Assembly: GCA_002015125.1 (NCBI GenBank)
Contig: MUYB01000007.1
Span: 1 to 64,000, forward strand
DNA from: [Haemophilus] felis
GTDB lineage: Bacteria > Pseudomonadota > Gammaproteobacteria > Enterobacterales > Pasteurellaceae
DNA: 64,000 nucleotides
Direction: 5' to 3'
Positions 1-8,581 of this stretch are shown here, piece by piece (position 1 is the first letter of the stretch; every line of letters begins with the position of its first letter). The position numbers were made by a program, and so were the translations under genes. The notes under the pieces were generated by a model, which saw nothing but the letters and a program-made list of their open reading frames with translations, had not been told where the DNA came from and ran no database searches.

Positions 1-312
1 CTAATGCCTGTTATAGCAAGGAAAATCAAGCCTGACAGCTGGGTTTATACAGACACTTATCGTAGTTATGATGCCCTTGATGTGAGCGAATTTCACCACG
101 AACGAATTAACCATTCGGAACTGTTTGCAGTGAAACAAAATCACATCAACGGCATTGAGAATTTTTGGAGTCAAGCTAAGCGGATACTCCGAAAATATAA
201 TGGAATTGACCGAAAAAGTTTCCCTTTATTCTTGAAGGAATGTGAATTTCGGTTTAATTTTGGGACACCCAAAGAGCAGCTTAAAACGTTGAGAAAATGG
301 TGTGAAATTTAG
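1..312 (+). CDS. IS1595-family transposase, C-terminal part
   Basis: Only about the last 102 residues are present; the reading frame is open to the window edge, so the Met at position 4 is internal and not a start. The segment YTDTYRSYD followed by HINGIENFWSQAKRIL and FRFNFG is the C-terminal part of the DDE_Tnp_IS1595 (ISXO2-like) catalytic domain. It would catalyse cut-and-paste or copy transposition of the IS. Whether the whole transposase is intact cannot be judged here. Confidence is high for the family and low for activity. Confidence 0.8.
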   Translation, partial: LMPVIARKIKPDSWVYTDTYRSYDALDVSEFHHERINHSELFAVKQNHINGIENFWSQAKRILRKYNGIDRKSFPLFLKECEFRFNFGTPKEQLKTLRKWCEI

Positions 313-332
313 GGTTAATCTACTTCAGCCCC
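1..332 (+). mobile_element. Right end of an IS1595-family insertion sequence
   Basis: The window opens inside a transposase gene. Just after its stop codon lies GGTTAATCTACTTCAGCCCC (313-332), which has the form of an IS terminal inverted repeat ending in GGGGCTGAAG when read from outside. The flanking TATAAAAA (333-340) could be one copy of an 8-bp target duplication, but the left end is outside the window so this cannot be confirmed. The IS ends about 20 bp before the convergent sulfatase-maturase gene, which appears intact. Confidence 0.7.
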
Positions 333-355
333 TATAAAAAAATGACTGAGGCGGA

Positions 356-1525
356 TTACGCCATAACAAATTGCTGCAAGGAACCGCCACTGCGAATAAT
401 TTGGCTCATTTTGCGCATTGTGGGCGCCGTTTGACGGAAAAACAATTGATAGGACGGACAAAGATAGTTGTGCAAATGCGTTTTTTGTGACGGTGGCGCC
501 TGCGTAGATAAAGGAACAATTCTGTGTTTGGGGCAACCGCCATGACAAATGGGGCGCAGATCACAATTCAAACAAACAGGCGTCAGTGTACTTTTCTTTT
601 GCTGACCAAACTGACGTTGCGGTGCTGACTGCGCAATTTCTGCCAAGGATTGTTGATTGAGATTGCCCACTTTATATTCGGGATAAACAAAATGATCACA
701 AGAATAAACATCGCCATTTGCTTCCACCACCATTGAGGCGCCACAAGTGGGTTGATGCACGCAACTGCTAGAGGGATAGCCCAGCCATTGTCCGAGCAAG
801 TTATCAAATTCAATCACAAAAATTTTACCAATATCTTCTTTGGACCATTCGTTAAACACGTCCAATAAAAAACGCCCATAGCCCTCTAGCGGCACCGAAA
901 AATTGGTCGTCGCACCACAGGTCTGCTTTTCCACGATAGGAATAAATTGCATAAAGGTAGAACCCAATTCTTTGAGCGCCAAATAGGTTTCACGCCCTTT
1001 ATCAAAATTTTGCTTATTCACCACGGTTAAGGTATTAAAATCCACCGCAAAATCTTGTAGCAATTGCACCGCATTTTTAACACGATCAAAGGTCGGCTGC
1101 CCGTTAACCGAAATGCGATATTTATTATGCACATCGCTTAATCCGTCAATGGAAATACCGATTAAAAATTGATTTTCTTTAAAGAAATGCGCCCATTGTT
1201 TATTCAGCGCAATACCGTTGGTTTGAAAGGCATTGGTAATTTTTTTGCCTTGCGCAAATTCTTGTTGATAGGCAACCGCCTTGCGAAAAAAATCCAAGCC
1301 AAGAAGTGTAGGTTCGCCACCTTGCCAAGCAAAATCCACTTGTGATGCAGCATGAGACTGAATGTAATTTTTAATATAGTTGCGCAGCGTGTCATCGGAC
1401 ATAAATTCAGCGTTTGGCGAGAAAAATTGCTCTTTCTCTAAATAAAAACAGTATTCACATTTAATATTGCAATGAAAGCTACTGGGCTTTGCCATTAAAT
1501 GGAAATGCGCTTGCGCTGAGAACAT
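356..1525 (-). CDS. Anaerobic sulfatase maturase (radical SAM/SPASM)
   Basis: A 389-residue radical SAM enzyme. Cys19, Cys23 and Cys26 form the CxxxCxxC site for the SAM-binding [4Fe-4S] cluster (CNIKCEYCFYLEKE). The C-terminal SPASM region holds further cysteines (CGASM, YSCDHF, CLNCDLRPICHGGCPKHR) for auxiliary clusters. The family (anSME/AslB type) converts a Ser or Cys of sulfatases to formylglycine in the cytoplasm without oxygen. The length is normal for the family. It starts 9 bp after the stop of a Crp-like regulator and probably shares its transcript. No sulfatase gene is in the window, so the substrate is unknown and a different peptide target is possible. Confidence 0.85.
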   Translation of the reverse strand: MFSAQAHFHLMAKPSSFHCNIKCEYCFYLEKEQFFSPNAEFMSDDTLRNYIKNYIQSHAASQVDFAWQGGEPTLLGLDFFRKAVAYQQEFAQGKKITNAFQTNGIALNKQWAHFFKENQFLIGISIDGLSDVHNKYRISVNGQPTFDRVKNAVQLLQDFAVDFNTLTVVNKQNFDKGRETYLALKELGSTFMQFIPIVEKQTCGATTNFSVPLEGYGRFLLDVFNEWSKEDIGKIFVIEFDNLLGQWLGYPSSSCVHQPTCGASMVVEANGDVYSCDHFVYPEYKVGNLNQQSLAEIAQSAPQRQFGQQKKSTLTPVCLNCDLRPICHGGCPKHRIVPLSTQAPPSQKTHLHNYLCPSYQLFFRQTAPTMRKMSQIIRSGGSLQQFVMA

Positions 1526-1534
1526 ACTGTCATC

Positions 1535-2104
1535 CTATTTCTTCACATTCAAAACATCGCTAAATAACCCCATTCGCTTTAGCTCTCGTGAAATCCGAAT
1601 GGCAGTTTCCGTTTCGCAGCCAGCATATTCTGCGATTTCGCGGTAAGTCCAGTTGTAATAAGGGAAGTTCTCGGTTAGAAAGCAAATGCTATCAATCACT
1701 CTGTCTAAGGTTTTGGAATAGGCACTTTTGGCCAAGCGTTCTTCTGCATCGCGTAATTCATTAGCTAAGGTTTTCAATAAAATCTCACTAATTTCAGGAT
1801 TGGCGATAAAAAATTGATGAATCCCCTCCGGTTTAATCCGCACTAATTCTGTTTCCACCAATACTTTAGCCGTGCAATGATAACAACTATCGCCAAACAC
1901 TGTTCGAAAGCCAAAATATTCACCTTGTTGATATAAACGCACTAAACTTTCCTTGCCATTATCCAATCTATGATACAAGCCAATTAAGCCCTGTTTTATG
2001 TAGTAAAACTCTTTAGCGTGGTCGCCTTGTTTATAGACTACCGTGCCTTTAGCGAGATTGTGAAATTCTGATAACTGGCATTGTTTAAGTGCGTTAGGCT
2101 TCAT
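1535..2104 (-). CDS. Crp/Fnr-family transcriptional regulator
   Basis: A 189-residue protein. An N-terminal cyclic-nucleotide-binding-like beta barrel (about residues 15-110, with VVYKQGDHAKEFYYIKQG and QQGEYFGF) is followed by a dimerisation helix and a C-terminal winged helix (about 140-185, YREIAEYAGCETETAIRISREL). It is short beside CRP (about 210) and lacks the N-terminal cysteine cluster of FNR, so it probably does not carry an iron-sulfur sensor. CYHC at the middle is notable but unassigned. It sits 15 bp downstream of artM and 9 bp upstream of the sulfatase maturase, which suggests it controls or is co-expressed with that enzyme. The effector is unknown. Confidence 0.8.
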   Translation of the reverse strand: MKPNALKQCQLSEFHNLAKGTVVYKQGDHAKEFYYIKQGLIGLYHRLDNGKESLVRLYQQGEYFGFRTVFGDSCYHCTAKVLVETELVRIKPEGIHQFFIANPEISEILLKTLANELRDAEERLAKSAYSKTLDRVIDSICFLTENFPYYNWTYREIAEYAGCETETAIRISRELKRMGLFSDVLNVKK

Positions 2105-2119
2105 TTTGATTTCCTGTTG

Positions 2120-2806
2120 TTAAGCTTTATTAACCTCTAGATTTTCAAATACTAACACTCGTTTTTCTAGTTTACGCAAGAATATTGTGGCAACGCCTGT
2201 GATAACTAAATAAATTGCGCCAGCGATACCATAAATGGTTAACGCATCATATTCCGTGCCATACAAGCGTTTTGCATAACCCATAATATCCATAATCGTA
2301 ATGGTTGAAGCTAAGGCAGTTCCTTTGAATACCAAAATAATCTCGTTAGTATAAGAAGGAAGTGCTCTTTTCAAGGCATAAGGAATAAGAATTTTCAAGG
2401 TTTGTAAACGAGTAAAACCAAGTGAAGCACAGCTTTCCCATTGCCCTTTGTTGATCGCTTTTACTGCGCCATAAAACAGTTGCGTGGTATAAGCCGCACT
2501 GTTCAACGCTAAGGTTAACATGGCGCAGAACCACGCATTAGAGAGCAATATCCATGCTGAACTATCAACAATCCATTTGAATTGTCCGGGTCCTGCGTAG
2601 ATCAGAAAAAACTGAACTAATAGTGGCGTGCCTGTAAATAGGGTTAAAAATCCATTAATAGGGTATTTTAACCACGCTTTTTGTAGGGCAAGCCCGATGG
2701 TTAACAAAATAGCGAGGAAAAATGCCACAACAAGGGACACTATGGTCAGCAATAAGCTCGTTGGAATACCTTGTGCAATGACCGTGAAATATTCATATAG
2801 CCTCAT
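2120..2806 (-). CDS. artM: Arginine ABC transporter permease ArtM
   Basis: A 228-residue inner-membrane permease of the polar amino acid (HisM/ArtM) family with about five membrane segments and the cytoplasmic EAA-type loop around residues 125-160 (WESCASLGFTRLQTLKILIPYALKRALP). With ArtQ it forms the heteromeric channel that ArtP energises. Its start overlaps the end of artQ by 4 bp, giving translational coupling. It is the last transporter gene of the minus-strand operon artP, two binding proteins, artQ, artM. Confidence 0.88.
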   Translation of the reverse strand: MRLYEYFTVIAQGIPTSLLLTIVSLVVAFFLAILLTIGLALQKAWLKYPINGFLTLFTGTPLLVQFFLIYAGPGQFKWIVDSSAWILLSNAWFCAMLTLALNSAAYTTQLFYGAVKAINKGQWESCASLGFTRLQTLKILIPYALKRALPSYTNEIILVFKGTALASTITIMDIMGYAKRLYGTEYDALTIYGIAGAIYLVITGVATIFLRKLEKRVLVFENLEVNKA

Positions 2807-3474
2807 CTCACACCTCTCTCAAAACGGGTAAAACGAAGTTCCAATTTACGAATAAAAAATTGGCTAACTAACGTAATAACAAGATATAGCAATGCCGCAA
2901 AACCATACCATGTAAAGGGTTGATGGGTAGTGGTGTTAATTAATTCCGTTTGACGCATTAGATCATGTACGCCAATCAGTGATACAAGGGCGGTGTCTTT
3001 TAATAGCACCAACCATTGATTGCTTAAACCTGGCAAAGCATGACGCCAAACTTGAGGCAATACAATATGAACGAAAATATAGGCGCGACTTAATCCGAGT
3101 GCAGCACCTGATTCCCATTGACCAATTGGAATGGCTTGAATAGCACCGCGCAAAGTTTGTGAACCATAAGAAGCAAAAATCAATGAAAGTGCGGTGACGC
3201 CACAGCCAAATGCACCTATCTCAACGTAATCACCCGTAATCAATTCCAAAATTTCAGGTGTACCAAAATAAATTAAAAACACCACTAAAATTTCAGGCAA
3301 TCCGCGTAACAAGGACACAAACACCGCCGATGGTTTACGAATACACGCCCAGCGGTGCATTTCTAATGTGGCGAACACAGTAGAAAGCAATAGACCAATG
3401 ACTAATGAGGACAATGCCAACCCTAAGGTCATTAGGGTGGCATTGAAAATTAACGGAAGATATTCAACAAACAT
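2803..3474 (-). CDS. artQ: Arginine ABC transporter permease ArtQ
   Basis: A 223-residue polar amino acid permease with about five hydrophobic segments and an EAA-type loop (GQWESGAALGLSRAYIFVHI). It pairs with ArtM in the inner membrane. It begins 4 bp after the stop of the second binding-protein gene and overlaps artM by 4 bp, so the operon is tightly packed. The sequence near 3187-3195 inside this gene contains one AAGTGCGGT uptake-signal core. Confidence 0.88.
   Translation of the reverse strand: MFVEYLPLIFNATLMTLGLALSSLVIGLLLSTVFATLEMHRWACIRKPSAVFVSLLRGLPEILVVFLIYFGTPEILELITGDYVEIGAFGCGVTALSLIFASYGSQTLRGAIQAIPIGQWESGAALGLSRAYIFVHIVLPQVWRHALPGLSNQWLVLLKDTALVSLIGVHDLMRQTELINTTTHQPFTWYGFAALLYLVITLVSQFFIRKLELRFTRFERGVR
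3187..3195 (+). other. DNA uptake signal core AAGTGCGGT
   Basis: Exact 9-base match to the core of the Haemophilus-type uptake signal sequence, read on the plus strand inside artQ. Other exact copies that I found are at 23308-23316 and 34310-34318. Confidence 0.65.
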
Positions 3475-3478
3475 AAAA

Positions 3479-4204
3479 TTATTTTGTCATCCATTTATCG
3501 TAAATTTTTTGATATTCACCATTTTGTTTAATGGCGGCAAGTCCTTTATTTAAACGTTCAACTAATTCGGTATTTGATTTCTTCACCGCAATACCAAACC
3601 CGTTGTTGAAATAACGTTTATCAGTCACTTTTTCGCCAACAAAGCCCAGTTGTGGTTTTTTGCTAAACATATCTCTTAATACGTCAGTATCGCCGAAAAT
3701 TAAATCAATACGACCGTTGATCAGATCCAATACCGCATCTGGCAAGCTCGCATAAGCGCTAGTTTCATACTGTTTTAATTCTGCGTTAACGTATTGTTGG
3801 TGTGTGGTACCATTTTGTACGCCTAATTTTTTCGCTTTCGATAAATCAATTGCTTTATCTTTTACTGCCACAAAACTGGCTGAACTTTCATAATAAGCTT
3901 GAGTGAAGTCCACTTGTTTGGCGCGTGCTTCAGTAATATCCACTCCTGAAATCACTGCATCAAAACCACCACGTCCTTTGATTAAACTAGGAATAAGGGA
4001 ATCAAAGGCTTGTCCTTTAAATTCGCAAGTAACCTGCAATTCTTTACAAAGCGCATTGGCGACATCAATATCAAAGCCAACAATTTCCCCTTTTTCATTG
4101 GTAAACTCAAACGGCGGATAACCCGGCGCGGTACCAAAAGTCAGTGTTTCTGCGTTCGCGAATGCCGAACTCGCTAATAATGCAGCTAATACCAGTTTTT
4201 TCAT
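3479..4204 (-). CDS. Arginine-type periplasmic binding protein, second copy
   Basis: A 241-residue family-3 solute-binding protein with a signal peptide ([18 protein letters not shown]) and the characteristic motifs [38 protein letters not shown] and a C-terminal YQKIYDKWM. It delivers a basic amino acid to ArtQM in the periplasm. It is clearly a tandem paralogue of the protein encoded immediately upstream: long blocks (for example [36 protein letters not shown]) are identical. Divergent ligand preference, as between ArtI and ArtJ of E. coli, is plausible but not shown. Confidence 0.85.
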   Translation of the reverse strand: MKKLVLAALLASSAFANAETLTFGTAPGYPPFEFTNEKGEIVGFDIDVANALCKELQVTCEFKGQAFDSLIPSLIKGRGGFDAVISGVDITEARAKQVDFTQAYYESSASFVAVKDKAIDLSKAKKLGVQNGTTHQQYVNAELKQYETSAYASLPDAVLDLINGRIDLIFGDTDVLRDMFSKKPQLGFVGEKVTDKRYFNNGFGIAVKKSNTELVERLNKGLAAIKQNGEYQKIYDKWMTK

Positions 4205-4257
4205 GATTTTGCTCCCGAAGATAATAAAAATTGATGTTGGCTTGAATAATTAAATTT

Positions 4258-4986
4258 TTATTTAGTCATCCATTTATCGTAAATTTTTTGGTATTCACCG
4301 TTTTGTTTAATGGTAGAAAGTCCTTTATTTAAGTTTTCCAGCAGTGCAGTATTGGATTTTTTCACCGCAATTCCTAAGCCATTGTTGAAGTAACGTTTAT
4401 CGGTCACTTTTTCACCAACAAAAGTTAGACTAGCCTCTTTAGTTAACATATCGCGTAATACATCGGTGTCGCCAAAGATCATGTCAATACGTCCATTTTT
4501 TAAATCTAATACAGCATCTTGAATACTCGCATAAGAATTGGCGGTATATTGTTTTGTTTCTGCATTCACATACTGCTGATAAGTGGTGCCATTTTGTACG
4601 CCTACTTTTTTAGCTTGCGAAAGGTCATTTACTTTACCTTTAATAGTAATGAAACTAGCGGAACTTTCGTAATATGAGTCACTAAATGCCACTTGTTTTG
4701 CCCGCGCTTCAGTAATATCAATGGCAGAAATCGCTGCATCAAACCCACCACGTCCTTTAATTAAACTTGGAATTAACGCATCAAAAGCTTGAATTTTAAA
4801 ATGACAAGTGGCTTGCAGTTCTTTACAAATGGCATTGGCAATATCCACATCAAATCCAACGACTTCGCCTTTTTCATTAGTAAATTCAAACGGAGGATAG
4901 CTCGCTTCCATTGCAAAGGTAATGTCTTGTGCCGTAGCAGATAATGCGGTCGTGGCTAAAATAGCGCTTAAAAGTAGTTTCTTCAT
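4258..4986 (-). CDS. artI: Arginine ABC transporter binding protein ArtI
   Basis: A 242-residue family-3 solute-binding protein with signal peptide [20 protein letters not shown], then [25 protein letters not shown] and [11 protein letters not shown] at the C terminus. It captures arginine in the periplasm for the ArtQM-P importer. It lies 21 bp downstream of artP and 53 bp upstream of its tandem paralogue. The name artI rather than artJ is by position next to artP; function from sequence is the same. Confidence 0.85.
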   Translation of the reverse strand: MKKLLLSAILATTALSATAQDITFAMEASYPPFEFTNEKGEVVGFDVDIANAICKELQATCHFKIQAFDALIPSLIKGRGGFDAAISAIDITEARAKQVAFSDSYYESSASFITIKGKVNDLSQAKKVGVQNGTTYQQYVNAETKQYTANSYASIQDAVLDLKNGRIDMIFGDTDVLRDMLTKEASLTFVGEKVTDKRYFNNGLGIAVKKSNTALLENLNKGLSTIKQNGEYQKIYDKWMTK

Positions 4987-5007
4987 AGTTGTGGTTCCTT
5001 ATGGTTG

Positions 5008-5739
5008 TTAGTGTGATAAATACTGTTTAAATTGTTCTGTTTTAGGATTATCAAAGTGGCTTGCATCGCCCATCTCAATGATTTTTCCTTGTTCCATATA
5101 GACTACTTTTGTAGCTACTTTTTTCGCAACGCTGACTTCATGAGTTACGATAACTTGTGTAATGCCTGTTTGTTGTAATTCTTTAATAATATCAACAATT
5201 TGGGCAGTAATTTCAGGGTCTAGCGCCGCCGTTGGTTCATCAAATAGTAGCACCTGCGGTTTCATCATCAGTGCTCTTGCAATGGCAACGCGTTGTTGTT
5301 GACCACCAGATAAATGCAACGGAAAGCGATCTGCAAATTCCGCTAAACGTAAGCGAGTTAATAGCTCTAGAGCTTGTTTTTTTGCGCTATCTTCATCGAC
5401 CCCTAGCACTTTTTTGGGCGCTTCGATTAAATTTTCCATCACGGTTAAATGTGGCCATAAATGATATTGTTGGAATACCATTCCCACATCTTGACGCAGT
5501 TGACGAATTTCTTTCGCGTTGGTTTTGCCTTGCGCCAAATTAAAGGAATTGTTAGCAATGGTTAACTCGCCTGAAGCTGGCACCTCCAACAAGTTTAAGG
5601 TACGAATTAATGTACTTTTACCTGCACCACTTGGTCCTAATAACACGACGGTGTCGCCTTCATCTGCGTCCAAATTAATATCAAATAAAGCTTGGGTTGA
5701 GCCGTAAAAAAAATTTAAATTTTTAACATTGATTGCCAT
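5008..5739 (-). CDS. artP: Arginine ABC transporter ATPase ArtP
   Basis: A 243-residue ABC ATPase of the polar amino acid uptake class. Walker [10 protein letters not shown] (about residues 34-42), signature [15 protein letters not shown], Walker [13 protein letters not shown] and the switch histidine in VIVTHEV are all intact. It powers ArtQM at the cytoplasmic face. It is the first gene of the minus-strand art operon, and the intergenic region upstream holds a good ArgR-type box. Confidence 0.9.
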   Translation of the reverse strand: MAINVKNLNFFYGSTQALFDINLDADEGDTVVLLGPSGAGKSTLIRTLNLLEVPASGELTIANNSFNLAQGKTNAKEIRQLRQDVGMVFQQYHLWPHLTVMENLIEAPKKVLGVDEDSAKKQALELLTRLRLAEFADRFPLHLSGGQQQRVAIARALMMKPQVLLFDEPTAALDPEITAQIVDIIKELQQTGITQVIVTHEVSVAKKVATKVVYMEQGKIIEMGDASHFDNPKTEQFKQYLSH

Positions 5740-5783
5740 AATTTTTTAATCTCTAGTTAGGATGTGAAGTAACATTACTATTG

Positions 5784-5801
5784 AGTGAATATTTATGCAA
5801 G
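5784..5801 (-). promoter_or_regulatory. Candidate ArgR box upstream of artP
   Basis: TGAATATTTATGCA (5786-5799) matches the E. coli ARG-box palindrome TGAAT-WWWW-ATTCA with one mismatch. It lies about 45-60 bp upstream of the artP start. ArgR with arginine would repress the transporter operon here. Only one box is clear, whereas operators usually have two. Confidence 0.6.
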
Positions 5802-5966
5802 TTTTTTCTATAAAAAATCACAAAATTTTTCAATTATTTTAAAAAATCCTTTATAAACAATTGGTTATTCTTTTTAATTTTTTATTTTTTGATTGAAAAA
5901 TAATCTTCCAAGCATAAAAAATAGAAACCTTAGGCAATTTCCTCTGGGGGAATAGGAAAGTTATGC

Positions 5967-5994
5967 TTGCATTCTCAATGAAACTTTGTATCAT
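5967..5994 (+). promoter_or_regulatory. Predicted sigma-70 promoter of yhhQ
   Basis: TTGCAT (5967-5972) and TATCAT (5989-5994) are separated by 16 bp. Transcription would start near position 6001, giving a leader of about 80 nt that contains a small CTTATC/GATAAG hairpin (6003-6018) and the preQ1 aptamer. The rest of the 340-bp artP-yhhQ gap is AT-rich with no gene I can support. Confidence 0.55.
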
Positions 5995-6037
5995 TGCCGC
6001 CCTCTTATCCTGTGATAAGACAACATTAGGTATTAAT

Positions 6038-6077
6038 TTTTGGGTTCCCTCACCCCAATTTTCAATAAAAAGGTAAC
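6038..6077 (+). ncRNA. preQ1-I riboswitch
   Basis: The P1 stem TTGGG (6040-6044) pairs with CCCAA (6054-6058); the loop TTCCCTCAC carries the C-rich strand that can form the P2 pseudoknot with AGG (6071-6073) after an A-rich tail (AATAAAAAGG). This is the H-type pseudoknot of the class I preQ1 aptamer, arranged as in the well-known Thermoanaerobacter example. The 3' pseudoknot strand AAAGG is also the ribosome binding site of yhhQ, 7 bp before its ATG. Ligand binding would therefore hide the RBS and turn off translation. Confidence 0.85.
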
Positions 6078-6080
6078 AAG

Positions 6081-6788
6081 ATGAAATCTGCAATTTCGAT
6101 CTTTTCAGATCAACAAGTCCGTCGCTCATTATTTTTATTGAGCTTCTTCCACATTTTTATTATCGCTATCAGCAATTATCTCGTCCAAATTTCCTTTCAG
6201 GTAACAATTCCGTTAACTTTGCTTGGTTTTGCGGAAGATTTTAGCTTCCACACCACATGGGGAACTTTAACTTTCCCATTTATTTTCCTCGCAACAGATT
6301 TAACAGTTCGAGTGTTTGGTGCAAAACAAGCGCGTTGGATTATTTTTGTAGTGATGATTCCTGCTTTGATCATTAGCTACATTTTTTCTATTTTATTCGC
6401 GGGAGCTAAATATCAGGGACTAGCGACGTTAGCGACCTTTGATATGTTTGTATTCCGTATCGCTATTGCCAGCTTTTTTGCTTATGTGTTTGGTCAATTG
6501 TTAGATGTGTTAGTGTTTAATCGCTTACGTCAATTAAAAACATGGTGGGTGGCGCCTAGTAGCTCTATGGTGTTCGGCTCTGCCGCGGATACATTCCTCT
6601 TCTTTGCTATTGCCTTTTACGCCAGTAGCGATTCTTTTATGGCAGAACATTGGGCGGAATTAGGATTGGTAGATTACTTATTTAAGTTATTTATCGGCTT
6701 ATTGTTATTTGTGCCAGCTTATGGTGTCGTGCTCAATATGATTTTACGCAAACTTGCTGAGCTCACGAGAGAAGTTCAAGTAGCTTAA
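6081..6788 (+). CDS. yhhQ: Queuosine precursor transporter (YhhQ/COG1738)
   Basis: A 235-residue inner-membrane protein with about six hydrophobic segments, matching the VUT/YhhQ family (motifs TWGTLTFPFIFLATDLTVRVFGAKQAR and SSSMVFGSAADTFLFF). The family imports preQ0/preQ1, the 7-deazaguanine precursors of queuosine in tRNA. The preQ1 riboswitch overlapping its RBS strongly supports that substrate. It is monocistronic: its own promoter lies upstream and a terminator follows. Confidence 0.9.
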   Translation: MKSAISIFSDQQVRRSLFLLSFFHIFIIAISNYLVQISFQVTIPLTLLGFAEDFSFHTTWGTLTFPFIFLATDLTVRVFGAKQARWIIFVVMIPALIISYIFSILFAGAKYQGLATLATFDMFVFRIAIASFFAYVFGQLLDVLVFNRLRQLKTWWVAPSSSMVFGSAADTFLFFAIAFYASSDSFMAEHWAELGLVDYLFKLFIGLLLFVPAYGVVLNMILRKLAELTREVQVA

Positions 6789-6806
6789 ATTTTTTGCTGT
6801 GCTGAA

Positions 6807-6860
6807 ATAAAAAATAGCTGCCAATGCCTTGAAAAAGAACATTGGCGGCTATTTTATTTT
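6807..6860 (+). terminator. Rho-independent terminator after yhhQ
   Basis: A long stem AAATAGCTGCCAATG / CATTGGCGGCTATTT is followed by TTATTTT. The following 6861-7017 contains no gene; I see only AT-rich sequence and a possible weak hairpin around 6944-6972 that could end the opposing ppx transcript. Confidence 0.75.
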
Positions 6861-7017
6861 AATGATAAAGAGTTTCGTAAATTTTGCTGTGCTTACAGTG
6901 ATTTTTCGAACTTTGTGCGGCCGCTACGCTACATAATACCGGTTTATTTTCTTATCAAGAGAATAAATCAGAATCTCCCTTGATATTTATCCAACTTATT
7001 GCTCAATCTATAAATAG

Positions 7018-8571
7018 TTAAGAGAGATCATAAAATCTTAGTTCTAAACCTATTTCACTTAAAATTCGTGCTTCGCCTTTCAGTTCGTTATGTACTAATG
7101 GCGTGTTAGCAAGATAATGATTAGCAAATGTTAATGTCCAAGAATGAAAGTCTTGCTCAGTCTCTAAAATAACATTAGATATTTTTTCTGTAGCTTGACG
7201 GGATTTATTTAAAATAATAGCAAGTCGTAAGATTCTCACCAGAGCTAAAATATCTTCTGGAGCATAACGAACAAATTTATTGAAATCATTGGTTTTTAGA
7301 ATATGGGTTTGGAATCGAACCAAAGTCGCTAATAAACGCTGTTGCTCTTTATCAAACCCCGGTAATTCCATATTTTGCAGTATATAAGCAGAATGTTTTT
7401 GCATTCCTTTATGATTTATTACAATACCAACTTCATGTAAACGAGCTGCCCATAGAAGCAGTTCCATCATTTCCTCACGCAGTTCAGCCTTTTTCCAATA
7501 ACCATATTGCTCACACAGAAGCTTAGCGCTTTGATAAGTTCTTTCCGCTTGAGCTTGGTCAATATTAAACTGTTCAGCAAGGCCAAAGGCGGTACGTTGA
7601 CGAATATTGCTTACCTGAAAATCTTTTTCTAAACTGTACATTACACCTTCGCGTAAAGCACCATCCGAATAGTGCATTTGTTTAATCGCAAATTTTTCAA
7701 ATACCGCGCTTAAAATCGCTAAGCCAGGCACAAAAACATCTGCGCGTTCTTCATTTAAACCCGCTAATTTGAGTTCATCAAAGTGTGTAACTTTTAAGGT
7801 TACGTCAATTAATTCGTTAATACGTTCGGTGGTAATAATGCCGTTCGGATCAATATTTGCCATGATCACTTGATAAACCGTCTTTATCGTCCCCGAAGAA
7901 CCTAATACAGCATCCCAGCCTAACTGCTGGTATTCAAAAACAAGATCATCAATTTTGCTTACCGCCTCTTGTTTCGCCCGTTGAAAATTCTCAAAAGAAA
8001 TTTCACCATTTGGAAAAAAACGTTTGGCAAAACTGACACAGCCCATATGTCGGCTTTCTGCAATTAATGGAGTGAAATTATCGCCGATGATCATTTCGGT
8101 AGAGCCACCACCAATATCAATAACAAACTTACGTCCCATTTCAGGCTGGGTATGAGAAACGCCGGCATAAATCGTTTTAGCTTCGGTTTTGCCTGTAATA
8201 ATGTTAATGGGATAAGGAAAAACAGCTTTTGCTTGGCGTAAAAATTCTTGGTTATTAACAGCGCAACGTAAAGTGTAAGTGCCAACCACATTCACATTCT
8301 CAGGATCAAAACCTTGTAATCTTTCGGCGAATAGTGCTAAACAATTAACACCGCGCTGAATAGCTGCTTGATTGAGAATATTGTTTTCATCTAATCCTTC
8401 TGCTAATTGCACTTTTTGTTTTAAGCGAGAAAGAATTTGAATTGAACCATTAACAATCCGCGCGACAATCATATGAAAACTATTTGACCCTAAGTCAATT
8501 GCTGCAATTTCACGCACTTCTCCTCGAGGAGGCAAAGAAGCAGCTTTTACAATTAAATTTTCATTATTCAT
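7018..8571 (-). CDS. ppx: Exopolyphosphatase / pppGpp phosphatase (Ppx/GppA)
   Basis: A 517-residue Ppx/GppA protein of the actin-like ATPase fold. It has the N-terminal phosphate loop AIDLGSNSFHM, the second loop VIDIGGGSTEM and a C-terminal HD-like domain with RLHEVGI. It releases terminal phosphate from polyphosphate, and family members also act on pppGpp. The ATG at 8571 is chosen because the codon two positions upstream is TTG and an AGG lies about 9 bp before the ATG. It directly follows tamB (10 bp), in the order tamA-tamB-ppx. Ppx versus GppA is not decided by sequence reading alone. Confidence 0.85.
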   Translation of the reverse strand: MNNENLIVKAASLPPRGEVREIAAIDLGSNSFHMIVARIVNGSIQILSRLKQKVQLAEGLDENNILNQAAIQRGVNCLALFAERLQGFDPENVNVVGTYTLRCAVNNQEFLRQAKAVFPYPINIITGKTEAKTIYAGVSHTQPEMGRKFVIDIGGGSTEMIIGDNFTPLIAESRHMGCVSFAKRFFPNGEISFENFQRAKQEAVSKIDDLVFEYQQLGWDAVLGSSGTIKTVYQVIMANIDPNGIITTERINELIDVTLKVTHFDELKLAGLNEERADVFVPGLAILSAVFEKFAIKQMHYSDGALREGVMYSLEKDFQVSNIRQRTAFGLAEQFNIDQAQAERTYQSAKLLCEQYGYWKKAELREEMMELLLWAARLHEVGIVINHKGMQKHSAYILQNMELPGFDKEQQRLLATLVRFQTHILKTNDFNKFVRYAPEDILALVRILRLAIILNKSRQATEKISNVILETEQDFHSWTLTFANHYLANTPLVHNELKGEARILSEIGLELRFYDLS

Positions 8572-8581
8572 ATGCAATTAC

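Noticed and set aside
5851..6129. 92-codon minus-strand ORF before yhhQ
   Set aside because: It overlaps the riboswitch and yhhQ start in antisense, has low-complexity Lys/Ile/Asn-rich translation and no credible start site.
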